From Paenibacillus abyssi (lineage in GTDB: Bacteria > Bacillota > Bacilli > Paenibacillales > Paenibacillaceae): 64,000 nucleotides of DNA. Every line of letters starts with the position of its first letter. Positions within the stretch are counted from its first letter, which is position 1. The translations under genes were made by a program, and so were the position numbers. Of the stretch, positions 26,923-35,991 are shown in pieces. The stretch lies in the NCBI RefSeq assembly GCF_014640295.1, contig NZ_BMGR01000013.1:97501-161500 (forward strand). The letters are read 5' to 3'. The notes below the pieces were generated by a model. That model saw only the letters and a program-made list of their open reading frames with translations. It searched no databases and was not told the DNA's origin.

Positions 26923-27933
26923 ATGAACAAAATCACCATGCTGCAAAATCCCAGCGTCATTCGCCGGGTGTTCACATCATCCGCATTGGAGAGACTTTCA
27001 GCGATGGCAGGGGAACTCGCCGTTCCTTCTGAACCATTGGGAGAAACACCCGAAGCGGCGGAACATTTTATCCGGAATGCCGATGTTGTCATCACTTCAT
27101 GGGCAAGTCCGGCATTATCTCAAAACCTGCTCGACTTGGCCCCGAATTTAAAATTGGTCCTTCATGCGGCAGGCTCGGTGAAACCGATTATTACCGATGC
27201 TTTATGGGAGCGAAGAATCCCTGTCATCTCAGCAGCTTCCGTACTCAGCAGAGGGGTTGCTGAAACGGCACTGGGCCTGACGATCATGACGTTGAAAAAT
27301 GTATGGGAAGTAACCGCACAGACACGTGCCGGAAATTGGTGGAACAACCGGGCGGATGAGGTGCGTGAACATATACGGGAGATGTATGGCGTAACAATCG
27401 GTGTCATCGGGGCCGGTCAGGCAGGAAGACATTATATGGAACTGCTGCGCCATTTTCGGGTGAACATCCTCCTTTATGATCCAACTGTGTCCGTCCAGGA
27501 AGCCGCAGCATTGGGTGCGCAATCCGTCTCCTTGGAGCAGTTAATGGAAAGCTCGGATGTCGTTATGGTGCTTGCGCCTGAGATACCGCAGACATATCAC
27601 ATGATTAATGAAGAAAGGCTGTTCATGATGAAAGACGATGCCGTGCTCATTAATCTGGCGCGAGGGTCGCTGGTTGATGAAGATGCGCTGGGCAAACGGC
27701 TTGAATCCGGAAAGCTAAAGGTGATTCTGGATGTTACCGAACCTGAACCGCCTCCGGCTGATCACTGGCTCCGTAAGCATCCGAATGTGATGCTGACAGG
27801 GCATATTGCAGGGGCGGTTAATAATGGCCTGTTATCCATCGGCGATTTTACCGTGGATGAATTACAGCGTTTTTACGCAGGAGAACGTTTGATTGGAGAA
27901 ATTGATCCAACCCGTCTACATATGTTGGCTTAG
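26923..27933 (+). CDS. D-isomer 2-hydroxyacid dehydrogenase-like protein
   Basis: NAD-dependent oxidoreductase of 336 residues. The Rossmann motif is GVIGAGQAGRHYMELL; the catalytic residues expected of the family appear as Arg in NLARGSLVDEDAL, Glu in DVTEPEP and His in LTGHIAGAVNN. It probably reduces or oxidises a 2-keto/2-hydroxy acid or a sugar acid derived from the imported glycan. ATG 26923 (or 26920) follows GGGTGG; an in-frame ATG at 26878 also has GGGGAGG 4 bases upstream and would add 15 residues. It is followed by the next gene after 10 bases. Confidence 0.85.
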   Translation: MNKITMLQNPSVIRRVFTSSALERLSAMAGELAVPSEPLGETPEAAEHFIRNADVVITSWASPALSQNLLDLAPNLKLVLHAAGSVKPIITDALWERRIPVISAASVLSRGVAETALGLTIMTLKNVWEVTAQTRAGNWWNNRADEVREHIREMYGVTIGVIGAGQAGRHYMELLRHFRVNILLYDPTVSVQEAAALGAQSVSLEQLMESSDVVMVLAPEIPQTYHMINEERLFMMKDDAVLINLARGSLVDEDALGKRLESGKLKVILDVTEPEPPPADHWLRKHPNVMLTGHIAGAVNNGLLSIGDFTVDELQRFYAGERLIGEIDPTRLHMLA

Positions 27934-27943
27934 GAGGATGTAT

Positions 27944-29797
27944 ATGAAAATCGCTATATTTGTGAACAGTCATCAGTCTCTTCGATTGTCGCCGGTTGAA
28001 GAGGCAGACCGCTTTGCCTGGATGGATCTGGATACGATTGCATTGGGAAATTACGATGCGGTGTTCCTTATTGGTTCACCGACACTCGATAAGTCTTCAG
28101 TCCTGTCGCCTGAGGCTTGCGCCAAGCTGTGGGCATTCGCAGAACAGGGCGGACGTATCTATGCGGAGCTGGTGGAAGCGTTTGATTTTTCAAGCTCCCG
28201 CTTATTCGGATGGAAGCAGGATTTTCAGGCTACGCGAAGAACGATCGAAAAACTGCGGAACGACCGTGATATTGAGGGAATGGCGGCGGGAGAATTGCTC
28301 GAATGGTCGGGCCCGATGCTGCGCGGCTTTACATTTGATTCCGAGGTTAAACTCTCCTTTGGCGTCTATCAAGAGACGCACAGAAGCGAGGAAAGAGGGG
28401 GAGGCGCACTTCCGGGGCTTATCGTTCGCAGGCTTGGGGCAGGTACGGTCGTATACGCCGCGTTCTCTTTGTTTTCCTGCAGTGATCCGGAAACGTTGAG
28501 GCCATACAGCCGGTGGGCACCGTTTATCCAGCATTTGGCGGAAGAGACTGGCCTTCCATTACGAATGTGGGCGCCGCTGATTGGCATGGGAGGTCATGTA
28601 ACGGCCAGACAATCGGTAGAGGCGAACCTCGACTGGTTCATCAGCTCGGGCATGCTGCCAAGTGCCGATGGCTCAAAAGGCGTGTATGAGAATATTCATT
28701 CCGTCACAGCGAAGCTCTCCCCCGACCGCCGGCCGGATTGCCATGCGCATACGGCGCTGATGTTTCATTTATATGGCAGATGGAAAAATGACGAAAAGTG
28801 GCTGGCGGCATCCGATCATCTGCTTCACTATTTGTTTGAAGAGGGTTTCCAGGATATGGATCCGTTATCGCCTTCCTACGGATTTTTCAAGTGGTACGAT
28901 TTCCCGGGCGCTTATCCGCATCAGCTGTTTACCGATGATAACGCTTGGGTCTGCTTTGTGCTGTTGTATCTGTACCGCAAGACCGGTAAAGAAATTTACC
29001 GGGAACGGGGGATGCTCGTGGCGGAAGGGCTGCTTTCGACGCAGCGGCCGGATGGGCTCCGCCCGAACTGTCTTACGCGCGGGCAGCTTGCGGAGCTCGG
29101 AAGAGCGGGAGTACGAGAGCTTGAGCCAAGCTTGAATCCGCATTTTGAGAGCATCACCCATGCGGCGTTTATTCAAGCCTATCTGGTAACCGGAGAGAAT
29201 GCGTACCTGGAAACAGCGGTGACCGGCGCCCGTACGCTGCTGGCCAGACGGGACGAGTTCAAATTCATGTATAGCCGTACATCCGGGTTGACGAGGCTGC
29301 TGCTGCCGCTTGGATTTTTGGCTGGGCATGACCATACAGGCGAGCTTGAAGCGGGACTTCGTCAGACGGTGGAATATTTAACCGCGCATCAGCATTCCCT
29401 CGGCGGCATTGAGGAGGCGGATAATCCGGATCCGGAGCGTTTCGGCCAGGAGGATGCGGGTGTATATATCGCCAACGGAGAGGGAATTGCAGATCAGCTG
29501 TATACGAACAATTTCCTTGTGATGAACAGCTGGGAGGCTTGGCGGGCAACCGGCAATCCGCAATACAAGCAGCTGCATGATGAGGTGGCTGCATTTATGC
29601 AGCATATACAAATTCGCAGCGCGGATGGCCGTTATAACGGAGGCTGGATGCGTGCGTTCGATCTGAACAAAGCGGAATATTTCGGCAATAACGGAGATAC
29701 GGGCTGGGGGCCTTACTGCATGGAAAGCGGCTGGACCAATGCGATTACTTCAGCCGGGCTGCTGCTCGCTTTACTGGACGAGAGCGTATTTGACTGA
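27944..29797 (+). CDS. uncharacterised protein, six-hairpin-like
   Basis: A cytosolic protein of 617 residues, not assigned to a known enzyme. Residues 1-200 look like a GATase-like Rossmann domain (MKIAIFVNSHQSLRLSPVEEADRF... YDAVFLIGSPTLDKSSVL); residues about 215-617 have the helix-rich pattern of an alpha/alpha-barrel (six-hairpin) glycosidase (HAHTALMFHLYGRWKNDEKWLAASDHLLHYLF; LFTDDNAWVCFVLLYLYRKTGKEIYRERGMLVAEGLL; WGPYCMESGWTNAI). Start ATG 27944 has GGAGG 6 bases upstream. By position between the dehydrogenase and a GH3 hexosaminidase, a glycoside-cleaving or epimerising role is plausible. No signal peptide. Confidence 0.7.
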   Translation: MKIAIFVNSHQSLRLSPVEEADRFAWMDLDTIALGNYDAVFLIGSPTLDKSSVLSPEACAKLWAFAEQGGRIYAELVEAFDFSSSRLFGWKQDFQATRRTIEKLRNDRDIEGMAAGELLEWSGPMLRGFTFDSEVKLSFGVYQETHRSEERGGGALPGLIVRRLGAGTVVYAAFSLFSCSDPETLRPYSRWAPFIQHLAEETGLPLRMWAPLIGMGGHVTARQSVEANLDWFISSGMLPSADGSKGVYENIHSVTAKLSPDRRPDCHAHTALMFHLYGRWKNDEKWLAASDHLLHYLFEEGFQDMDPLSPSYGFFKWYDFPGAYPHQLFTDDNAWVCFVLLYLYRKTGKEIYRERGMLVAEGLLSTQRPDGLRPNCLTRGQLAELGRAGVRELEPSLNPHFESITHAAFIQAYLVTGENAYLETAVTGARTLLARRDEFKFMYSRTSGLTRLLLPLGFLAGHDHTGELEAGLRQTVEYLTAHQHSLGGIEEADNPDPERFGQEDAGVYIANGEGIADQLYTNNFLVMNSWEAWRATGNPQYKQLHDEVAAFMQHIQIRSADGRYNGGWMRAFDLNKAEYFGNNGDTGWGPYCMESGWTNAITSAGLLLALLDESVFD

Positions 29798-29816
29798 CGG
29801 AGGCGGGAAGAACGAG

Positions 29817-31373
29817 ATGATGAAGAAGCCGAAGCACATGACATTGGAGGAAAAGGTCGGACAGCTGTTCACCTTCTATTATAAAGATGCAGCTTATTCC
29901 GAAGCTGCGGAACAGTTCATTTCGGAATTTAAAGCCGGCGGCATTTTCCTGGATATGGAGAGCCTGGACACACCTGAGCAGGTACACGGTTTAACCGGGC
30001 GTATGCAGCGTGCTTCATTGGAGAGGGGAAGCGGGATTCCGCTGTTTATCGCTGCGGACTTCGTTGCGGGAGCAGGCTGCAAGCTGCCGCGCGGCGGGGC
30101 GGTATATTTTCCGAAAAATATGGCGATCGGCGCAGCGGATGATGAGTCACTGGCTTATGAAAGCGGAAGAGTTACCGCTGCAGAATCACTGGCGATGGGT
30201 GTGAATTTCAATTACAGCCCGGTTGTCGACATTAACAACAATCCGGATAATCCGGTGATCGGCACGCATTCCTTCGGCGATTCGCTTGATGTCGTATCGC
30301 GCATGGGCGCTGCGGTCATCCGCGGCTATCAGGAGCACGGTATGATTGCGACGGCAAAGCATTTTCCAGGTCATGGCGACACGAATGTGGATTCCCATCT
30401 CGATCTTCCCGTCCTGTCCTTTGATAGACAGCGGCTCGAGCGCTTTGAGCTTGCTCCCTTCCGCAAGGCGATTGAGGCGGGTGTGGATGCAGTAATGGTG
30501 GGGCATATCGCCGTACCTGCCTTAGATGAGGAGCTGCTTCCCGCATCCCTTTCCCGTCCGATGGTAACGGGGCTGCTGCGGGAGCAAATGGGCTTTGAAG
30601 GCCTGATCGTAACAGACGGCATGTCGATGAAAGGCGTCACCTCGAAGTTTACACAGGCGCGCGCCTGTGTCATGGCGCTGCATGCCGGCGCCGATATTTT
30701 GCTTGTGGATCCGCTGGAACCGGGTGAAGCGCAGGCGATGGTCAATGCGGTACTGGAAGCGGTACGCTCGGGTGAGCTGGACGAAGCGCAGATTACGCGA
30801 TCTGTTGAACGGGTTATCCTTGCAAAAGAGAAATACGGATTAACGCCGGAGCAGTATGATCTTCGGGCATTCGACGGATCCGGATTGGAGCTGGCAGCCT
30901 CGAAGCGGATCAGCTTGGAGCTGGCCAGAAAAGCGCTTCGTCCACATGGGGATGCGGCATTATGGGATGCGGTGCGGAAAGGCGCTGCCGAAGGCGCCCG
31001 CTTGCGGCTGATCTGTGAGGATGTGCTGGCGGTATTTGCAAAGGGACTGGTTAGCAATGGCGCTGTGTCTGAACGAATGGCGATCGCCTCCTATGAACAA
31101 TTGCCGGATGCTTTGCTGCAGGTGCCTAAGCAGGAGGCACTGATTGTAGGCATTACCTGCAATAAACGGATGCGGCAGGACGTACTGGAGCAGCTGAATC
31201 ATTTTGCATTGGAACGGGACCAGCCTGTTGTGCTTGTCCACTTCGGTTCGCCGTTCGATGCGGTATCGTTTCCGAATGTGCCGGCATTGCTGCTTCATGA
31301 CCGCGCCCCTGCCCTGCAGGAGGCGGCTGTAGAATATCTGGTGCGCCAACTGCAGAGCGAAGGGAGCCTATAA
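29817..31373 (+). CDS. GH3 beta-N-acetylhexosaminidase (NagZ-like)
   Basis: Glycoside hydrolase family 3, about 518 residues, without signal peptide, hence cytosolic. The NagZ motif KHFPGHGDTNVDSHLDLPV gives the His/Asp acid-base pair, and LIVTDGMSMKGV holds the Asp nucleophile. It releases terminal beta-GlcNAc-type residues from imported oligosaccharides, sometimes by phosphorolysis in this branch. The C-terminal domain (about 380-518) is unusual and may support oligomer formation. ATG 29817 lies 19 bases after the preceding stop; the next gene begins one base after its stop. Confidence 0.88.
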   Translation: MMKKPKHMTLEEKVGQLFTFYYKDAAYSEAAEQFISEFKAGGIFLDMESLDTPEQVHGLTGRMQRASLERGSGIPLFIAADFVAGAGCKLPRGGAVYFPKNMAIGAADDESLAYESGRVTAAESLAMGVNFNYSPVVDINNNPDNPVIGTHSFGDSLDVVSRMGAAVIRGYQEHGMIATAKHFPGHGDTNVDSHLDLPVLSFDRQRLERFELAPFRKAIEAGVDAVMVGHIAVPALDEELLPASLSRPMVTGLLREQMGFEGLIVTDGMSMKGVTSKFTQARACVMALHAGADILLVDPLEPGEAQAMVNAVLEAVRSGELDEAQITRSVERVILAKEKYGLTPEQYDLRAFDGSGLELAASKRISLELARKALRPHGDAALWDAVRKGAAEGARLRLICEDVLAVFAKGLVSNGAVSERMAIASYEQLPDALLQVPKQEALIVGITCNKRMRQDVLEQLNHFALERDQPVVLVHFGSPFDAVSFPNVPALLLHDRAPALQEAAVEYLVRQLQSEGSL

Positions 31374-31374
31374 G

Positions 31375-32949
31375 ATGGAAATACATAAACATGCCGATAT
31401 CGTCATTATCGGCGGAAGCACCGGCGGCTGCGCGGCTGCCCTGGCGGCATCCAAAGCCGGTAAAACGGTCATTATGACGGAGGAATCGGATTGGATCGGC
31501 GGCCAGCTGACCAGCCAAGCGGTACCGCCCGATGAGCATCCGTGGATCGAGCAGTTCGGCTGCACGGCAAGCTACCGTGAATTCCGTACCCGGGTGCGGG
31601 ATTATTATCGCCGAAACTTTCGCCTCCAGCCTGCTGCGCAGGCTGCGAATCCGTTCAATCCGGGCAATGCGATTGTCAGCCAGATCGCGCATGAACCAAG
31701 AGTTGCGCTGGCGGTACTGCGCGACATGCTTGCCCCTTATGTTCACCGGGGTACGCTGACGATTATAGAAAACTATAAAGCGGTGCGGGTGGAGACCGAA
31801 GGGGATATCATTCATGCGGTTCATGTTCAGAGCAGGCTGACAGGAGACATTGCCGTTCTGACCGCTCCGTATTTCCTGGATGCAACCGATGAAGGCGACC
31901 TGCTCCCGATGTCGGGAACGGAGTATGTCACAGGAGCCGAGTCGATGCAGGAAACCGGGGAACCGCACGCACTGGAAGGAGCTGCCGATCCTGCGGATAT
32001 GCAGGCTTTTACCTGGTGTTATGCCATTGATCACATCGAAGGCGAAGATTTCACCATTGCTAAGCCGGAGCAGTATGATTTCTGGAGGCAGTATAAAGCC
32101 GATTTTTGGCCGGATCAGCAGCTGAGCTGGATGGGGCTCGTTCCGCATACGCTGGAGCCGGTCCGTTACAGCTTCTTTCCGGACGGCAAGTCGTTCTCAC
32201 TCTGGAAATACCGCAGAGTCATTGACCGTACACTGTTCGAGGACGGAGCATTCGACAGTGACATTACGCTGGTCAACTGGCCGCAGAATGATTACTGGCT
32301 CGGTCCCATCATTGATGTGGAGCAGGCTGAACGTGAGAAGCATCTGGAGAACGCGCGCCAGCTGAGCTTGTCGCTGCTGTATTGGATGCAGACGGAAGCG
32401 CCGCGCCCGGACGGCAAGGCCGGCTACCCCGGGATCAGGCTGCGCGGGGATGTGTCCGGGACATTGGACGGTCTGGCGAAGATGCCGTATATCCGGGAGT
32501 CCAGGCGGATTCGGGCGGAAACGACTGTGTTGGAGCAGCATTTGAATCCCGAGTGTCGGCCGGATGGCAAGGCGATGGATTATCACGATTCGGTAGGAGT
32601 AGGCGGCTACCGCATCGACCTGCATCCAAGCACAGGATTGCGGACTTACATTGACGTATCCAGTCTGCCCTTTCAAATCCCGCTTGGCAGCCTGATTCCG
32701 GTGCGGATGAATAACTTGCTGGCGGCCTGCAAGAATATCGGAACCACGCATATTACCAACGGCTGCTACAGGCTGCATCCGGTGGAATGGAATATCGGCG
32801 AGGCGGCAGGATATCTGGCGGCTTATTGCCTCGAGAATAAGATGTTGCCCCGTGCCGTTCGGGCGGATCATGACGCACTGAGCAGTTATCAAGGGTGGCT
32901 CGGCGCTGCCGGAGTTGAGATGAAATGGCCTTCCTTGCATGCATTATAA
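31375..32949 (+). CDS. FAD-dependent oxidoreductase
   Basis: Flavoprotein of 524 residues of the FAD_oxidored (PF12831-like) class. The N-terminal dinucleotide site is DIVIIGGSTGGCAAALAASKAGKTVIMTEESDWIGGQ; the C-terminal part closes the FAD domain (LLAACKNIGTTHITNGCYRLHPVEWNIGEAAGYLAAYCL). Such proteins occur in many sugar-use loci with unknown substrates, probably oxidising or reducing a ring carbon of a glycoside. It starts one base after the GH3 stop, so it is in the same operon. Confidence 0.85.
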   Translation: MEIHKHADIVIIGGSTGGCAAALAASKAGKTVIMTEESDWIGGQLTSQAVPPDEHPWIEQFGCTASYREFRTRVRDYYRRNFRLQPAAQAANPFNPGNAIVSQIAHEPRVALAVLRDMLAPYVHRGTLTIIENYKAVRVETEGDIIHAVHVQSRLTGDIAVLTAPYFLDATDEGDLLPMSGTEYVTGAESMQETGEPHALEGAADPADMQAFTWCYAIDHIEGEDFTIAKPEQYDFWRQYKADFWPDQQLSWMGLVPHTLEPVRYSFFPDGKSFSLWKYRRVIDRTLFEDGAFDSDITLVNWPQNDYWLGPIIDVEQAEREKHLENARQLSLSLLYWMQTEAPRPDGKAGYPGIRLRGDVSGTLDGLAKMPYIRESRRIRAETTVLEQHLNPECRPDGKAMDYHDSVGVGGYRIDLHPSTGLRTYIDVSSLPFQIPLGSLIPVRMNNLLAACKNIGTTHITNGCYRLHPVEWNIGEAAGYLAAYCLENKMLPRAVRADHDALSSYQGWLGAAGVEMKWPSLHAL

Positions 32950-32963
32950 ATCGATGGTTTCAG

Positions 32964-32988
32964 CCATGCGGATGATCCGCATGGCTAA
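32964..32988. repeat. short inverted repeat before nanE
   Basis: AGCCATGCGGAT and ATCCGCATGGCT face each other at 32964-32988 between the oxidoreductase and nanE. It lacks a T-run. It could reduce readthrough or protect the nanE-kinase part of the mRNA. Confidence 0.5.
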
Positions 32989-33007
32989 TTGACGAAGAGG
33001 TGAACGA

Positions 33008-33697
33008 ATGTTGAGTACGCTTATCGCTCCGAAAAGTCTTGTTGTTTCCTGCCAGGCGCTGCCGCATGAACCGCTGCACGGTTCGCAGCATATGGCAGTG
33101 ATGGCCCGTGCCGCCTGCGAGGGAGGGGCAAAGGGAATCCGCTCCAACAGCCCCGAGGATATCCGCGCGATCCGCGCGGCTGTCGATCTTCCGGTAATCG
33201 GGCTGTGGAAGCGCGATTACGAAGGTTTTGACATGTACATCACGCCAACCGTGCAGGATGCGGTTGCCGTTCATGAAGCCGGAGCGCATATCGTAGCGCT
33301 GGACGCCACGGACCGTCCGCGTCCGGATGGATTGAGCTTGAAAGACACGATTGCGAAGCTGAAGCAAAGAGGCGTCGTGATCATGGCGGATATATCGACT
33401 TATGAAGAAGGAATCAACGCCGCGGAGTATGGCGCGGATTATATCTCCACCACATTAGCGGGATACACACCATACAGCGAAGGGCCGCTTCCACGCTTGG
33501 AATTAGTGAAGCAGCTGTCTGACAAGCTTACTGTTCCGGTTGTGGCGGAAGGCGGAATTTGGACGCCGGAGCAGGCCAGACAAGCATTGGAGCACGGCGC
33601 CTCCTTCGTCGTCGTGGGCTCGGCAATTACGCGTCCGCAGCTCATTACGGCACAGTACACCTCTGCGATGGCGGAAGCCCGGGAATCGGGGAAATGA
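33008..33697 (+). CDS. nanE: N-acetylmannosamine-6-phosphate 2-epimerase
   Basis: Converts ManNAc-6-phosphate to GlcNAc-6-phosphate. TIM-barrel protein of 229 residues with NanE blocks: MAVMARAACEGGAKGIRSNSPEDI, VIGLWKRDY, YITPTVQDAVAVHEAGAHIVALDATDRPRPDG, GADYISTTLAGYTPYS and VVAEGGIWTPEQARQALEHGASFVVVGSAITRP. GAAGAGGTG is upstream of ATG 33008. It overlaps the ROK kinase gene by 4 bases, forming a kinase-epimerase pair at the end of the operon. No N-acetylneuraminate lyase is in the window, so sialic acid is not the evident source of ManNAc. Confidence 0.95.
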   Translation: MLSTLIAPKSLVVSCQALPHEPLHGSQHMAVMARAACEGGAKGIRSNSPEDIRAIRAAVDLPVIGLWKRDYEGFDMYITPTVQDAVAVHEAGAHIVALDATDRPRPDGLSLKDTIAKLKQRGVVIMADISTYEEGINAAEYGADYISTTLAGYTPYSEGPLPRLELVKQLSDKLTVPVVAEGGIWTPEQARQALEHGASFVVVGSAITRPQLITAQYTSAMAEARESGK

Positions 33698-34695
33698 TGG
33701 CGGGCTCAGCAGGTGAAGGCGTAAGGTCGGGTAATGAAGAGATGAGGATAGATTCCACGTCTGCTGGAAGCACTCCGGGAATCGATGAGCGGGTACCTGG
33801 CGTCTTTATCGGTATCGATGTCGGTGGGACGGGAATCAAGGGCGGATTGGTGACGTCCACCGGCGAATTATTGCTGGAGCGCTCGGTGCGTACGCCGGTG
33901 CAGGAAGGCAGAGACGGCATTTTGCGTGAACTCGGACAGCTCGCATTGGCGCTTATCGCCGCTTCGGAGCGGCCTGTGCTTGGCATCGGCGTAGGCTCGG
34001 CGGGATCGATTGATCCCGTATCCGGCGGGGTGATATTTGCCACGGATAATTTGCCGGGCTGGACAGGTACGCCATTAGCCGCCAAATTATCCGAGCGAAC
34101 CGGACTTCCGGTCCGGGCGGATAATGATGTGAACGTGGCAGCGATCGGGGAGGCCTGGACAGGCGCGGCGAAGCGATACGATTCCTTCGCGTTTGCCGCG
34201 CTGGGAACAGGTGTTGGCGGAGCGCTCTTCAGCGGGGGCAGAATCATTCATGGCTTCCAAGGACGAAGCGGCGAGATCGGCCATCTTATCTTGAAGCCGG
34301 GGGGGCTGCCGTGCAATTGCGGGCAGAAGGGCTGCCTGGAGCAGTATGCCTCCGGAACGGCGCTCAACCGGATTGCGCGCGGGATTGATCCGCAGTGGAC
34401 GAGCTACACGTTAATGGAGCGTTACGGGGAGAAGGAAGCGCGTGCGGTCGAAGCGGTCGAAGCATTTGTGAGTGATCTGGCTTCAGGGCTCATCTCGCTC
34501 TATCATGTGTTCGGGCCGGAAGCGATTGTGCTCGGCGGCGGGTTGATCGAAACCGCGGATTTATGGTGGGACCGGCTGGAGCAGGCGCTTTGCGAGATGT
34601 CGCAGAAGCCGATTATCATTGAGAGAGCGAAGCTTGGAAACCAGGCGGGCATCATAGGGGCAGCCTATCTGGGGCAAATCGCGGCGAACGTCTGA
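33694..34695 (+). CDS. ROK family sugar kinase (ManNAc kinase candidate)
   Basis: Kinase of 333 residues. The ATP site is FIGIDVGGTGIKGGLV, the catalytic base lies in RADNDVNVAAIGEAW, and the ROK zinc site is CNCGQKGCLEQYASG. The start at 33694 gives an ATGA overlap with nanE; a longer frame runs back into nanE and is not believed. The first 30 residues are Gly/Ser-rich and unusual for the family. Given NanE alongside, ManNAc is the most likely substrate (NanK-like); GlcNAc or glucose cannot be excluded. Confidence 0.88.
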   Translation: MMAGSAGEGVRSGNEEMRIDSTSAGSTPGIDERVPGVFIGIDVGGTGIKGGLVTSTGELLLERSVRTPVQEGRDGILRELGQLALALIAASERPVLGIGVGSAGSIDPVSGGVIFATDNLPGWTGTPLAAKLSERTGLPVRADNDVNVAAIGEAWTGAAKRYDSFAFAALGTGVGGALFSGGRIIHGFQGRSGEIGHLILKPGGLPCNCGQKGCLEQYASGTALNRIARGIDPQWTSYTLMERYGEKEARAVEAVEAFVSDLASGLISLYHVFGPEAIVLGGGLIETADLWWDRLEQALCEMSQKPIIIERAKLGNQAGIIGAAYLGQIAANV

Positions 34696-34959
34696 GAGGA
34701 CGGGCGCCGTGTTTTTTTTGGGAATGGCAAAGGCAGCTTTTGCTTATTTTCTTGAGTTCGGAGTGAAACAAGCGATCAGATTCAGATTCAGATTAAGTTT
34801 CACTGTGGCAGCTCTACGTAAATCAGATGGATACAATCACCAAGGTGCTGGGTTGGCCCTCAATATACTTCTCGACAGTTACACCTTTACATCTATCGTG
34901 CTGTACACCCCATATGCTTCAAGCCCAATCATGCTTTTTCATCACTTCTTTTAAATAAT

Positions 34960-35880
34960 TAGCTGGAATTCCTCCAGCAAAATTTTAACTGATCCGTGCT
35001 TATGAGCTAATTACCTGGAAAAGCTCCAGCTAAATGGTCGCTTGACCTGGTTTACAGCCAATATGGGCGCAATTAACGGGAGGTATTCCAGGTAAGTGTT
35101 GCTTGTTGTGATGAGTGCAAATATTATCGGGAGGTTTTCCAGTTAATTAAAAGCTCTATATTGCAGCCATTTAGTGCTATTAAAGCGACCTAGTGCGTAT
35201 CATAGTCTGTTTTACAGCACTCTGGTACGTGTTAAAGCGCCCTAGTGCGTATCATAGTCTGTTTTACAGTACTCTAGTACGTGTTAAAGCATTCTACTAA
35301 GCAGTCTAGTAGTGACGAAACCGATTCTTTCTTGATTGGAATTTAAATTTTAGCTGGAATTCCTCCAGCAAAATTTTAACTGATCCATGCTTATGAACTA
35401 ATTACCTGGAAAAACTCCAGCTAATTGGTGGCTTGACCTAGTTTACAGCCGATATGAGCAAAATTAACGGGAGGTATTCCAGGTAAGTGTTGCTTGTTGT
35501 GGTGAGTGCAAATATTATCGGGAGGTTTTCCAGTTAATTAAAATCTCTCTATATTGCAGCCATCTAGTGTTATTAAAGCGACCTAGTGCGTATCATAGTC
35601 TGTTTTACAGTACTCTAGTACGTGTTAAAGCGTTCTACTAAGCAGTTTAGTAGGTGACGAAACCGATTCTTGATTGGAATTTAAATTTTAGCTGGAATTC
35701 CTCCAGCAAAATTTTAACTGATCCGTGCTTATGAACTAATTACCTGGAAAAGCTCCAGCTAAATGGTCGCTTGACCTGGTTTACAGCCAATATGGGCGCA
35801 ATTAACGGGAGGTATTCCAGGTAAGTGTTGGTTGTTGTGATGAGTGTAAATATTATCGGGAGATTTTCCAGTTAATTGAA
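34960..35880. repeat. noncoding tandem array with CTGGA/TCCAG hairpins
   Basis: Three copies of one unit begin at 34960, 35351 and 35689 (spacing 391 and 338 bases; the third is cut short near 35880). Each unit has four small hairpin-like motifs of the form CTGGA-x-TCCAG (AGCTGGAATTCCTCCAGC, CCTGGAAAAGCTCCAG, GGGAGGTATTCCAGG, CGGGAGGTTTTCCAG). The first unit holds an extra 52-base duplication (CTAGTGCGTATCATAGTC at about 35190 and 35242). No ORF of note crosses it. The stretch 34696-34959 before it shows nothing recognisable. Confidence 0.85.
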
Positions 35881-35991
35881 ATAAACGAATCACCAGTCAC
35901 GCAGTAACTGGCGATCCGAGGATTTTACACACAATTATGGACTTGTCCAGTGAGATGGTAAAGGACTCCTAAGGCGCTTATAAGATCCCCG

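Noticed and set aside
26781..27095. Minus-strand frame of 104 codons before the hydroxyacid dehydrogenase
   Set aside because: Overlaps the dehydrogenase start and upstream leader; Ser/Pro-rich shadow composition.
30371..31057. Minus-strand frame of 228 codons under the GH3 gene
   Set aside because: Ser/Arg-rich shadow of a well-supported GH3 coding sequence.
34709..34954. An 81-codon frame after the ROK kinase
   Set aside because: No ribosome binding site, odd composition and no recognisable motif; it runs into the repeat array.
35183..35292. CRISPR-like direct repeats in the array
   Set aside because: Unit lengths of 52 and about 340-390 bases, no unique spacers of constant size and no cas genes nearby.
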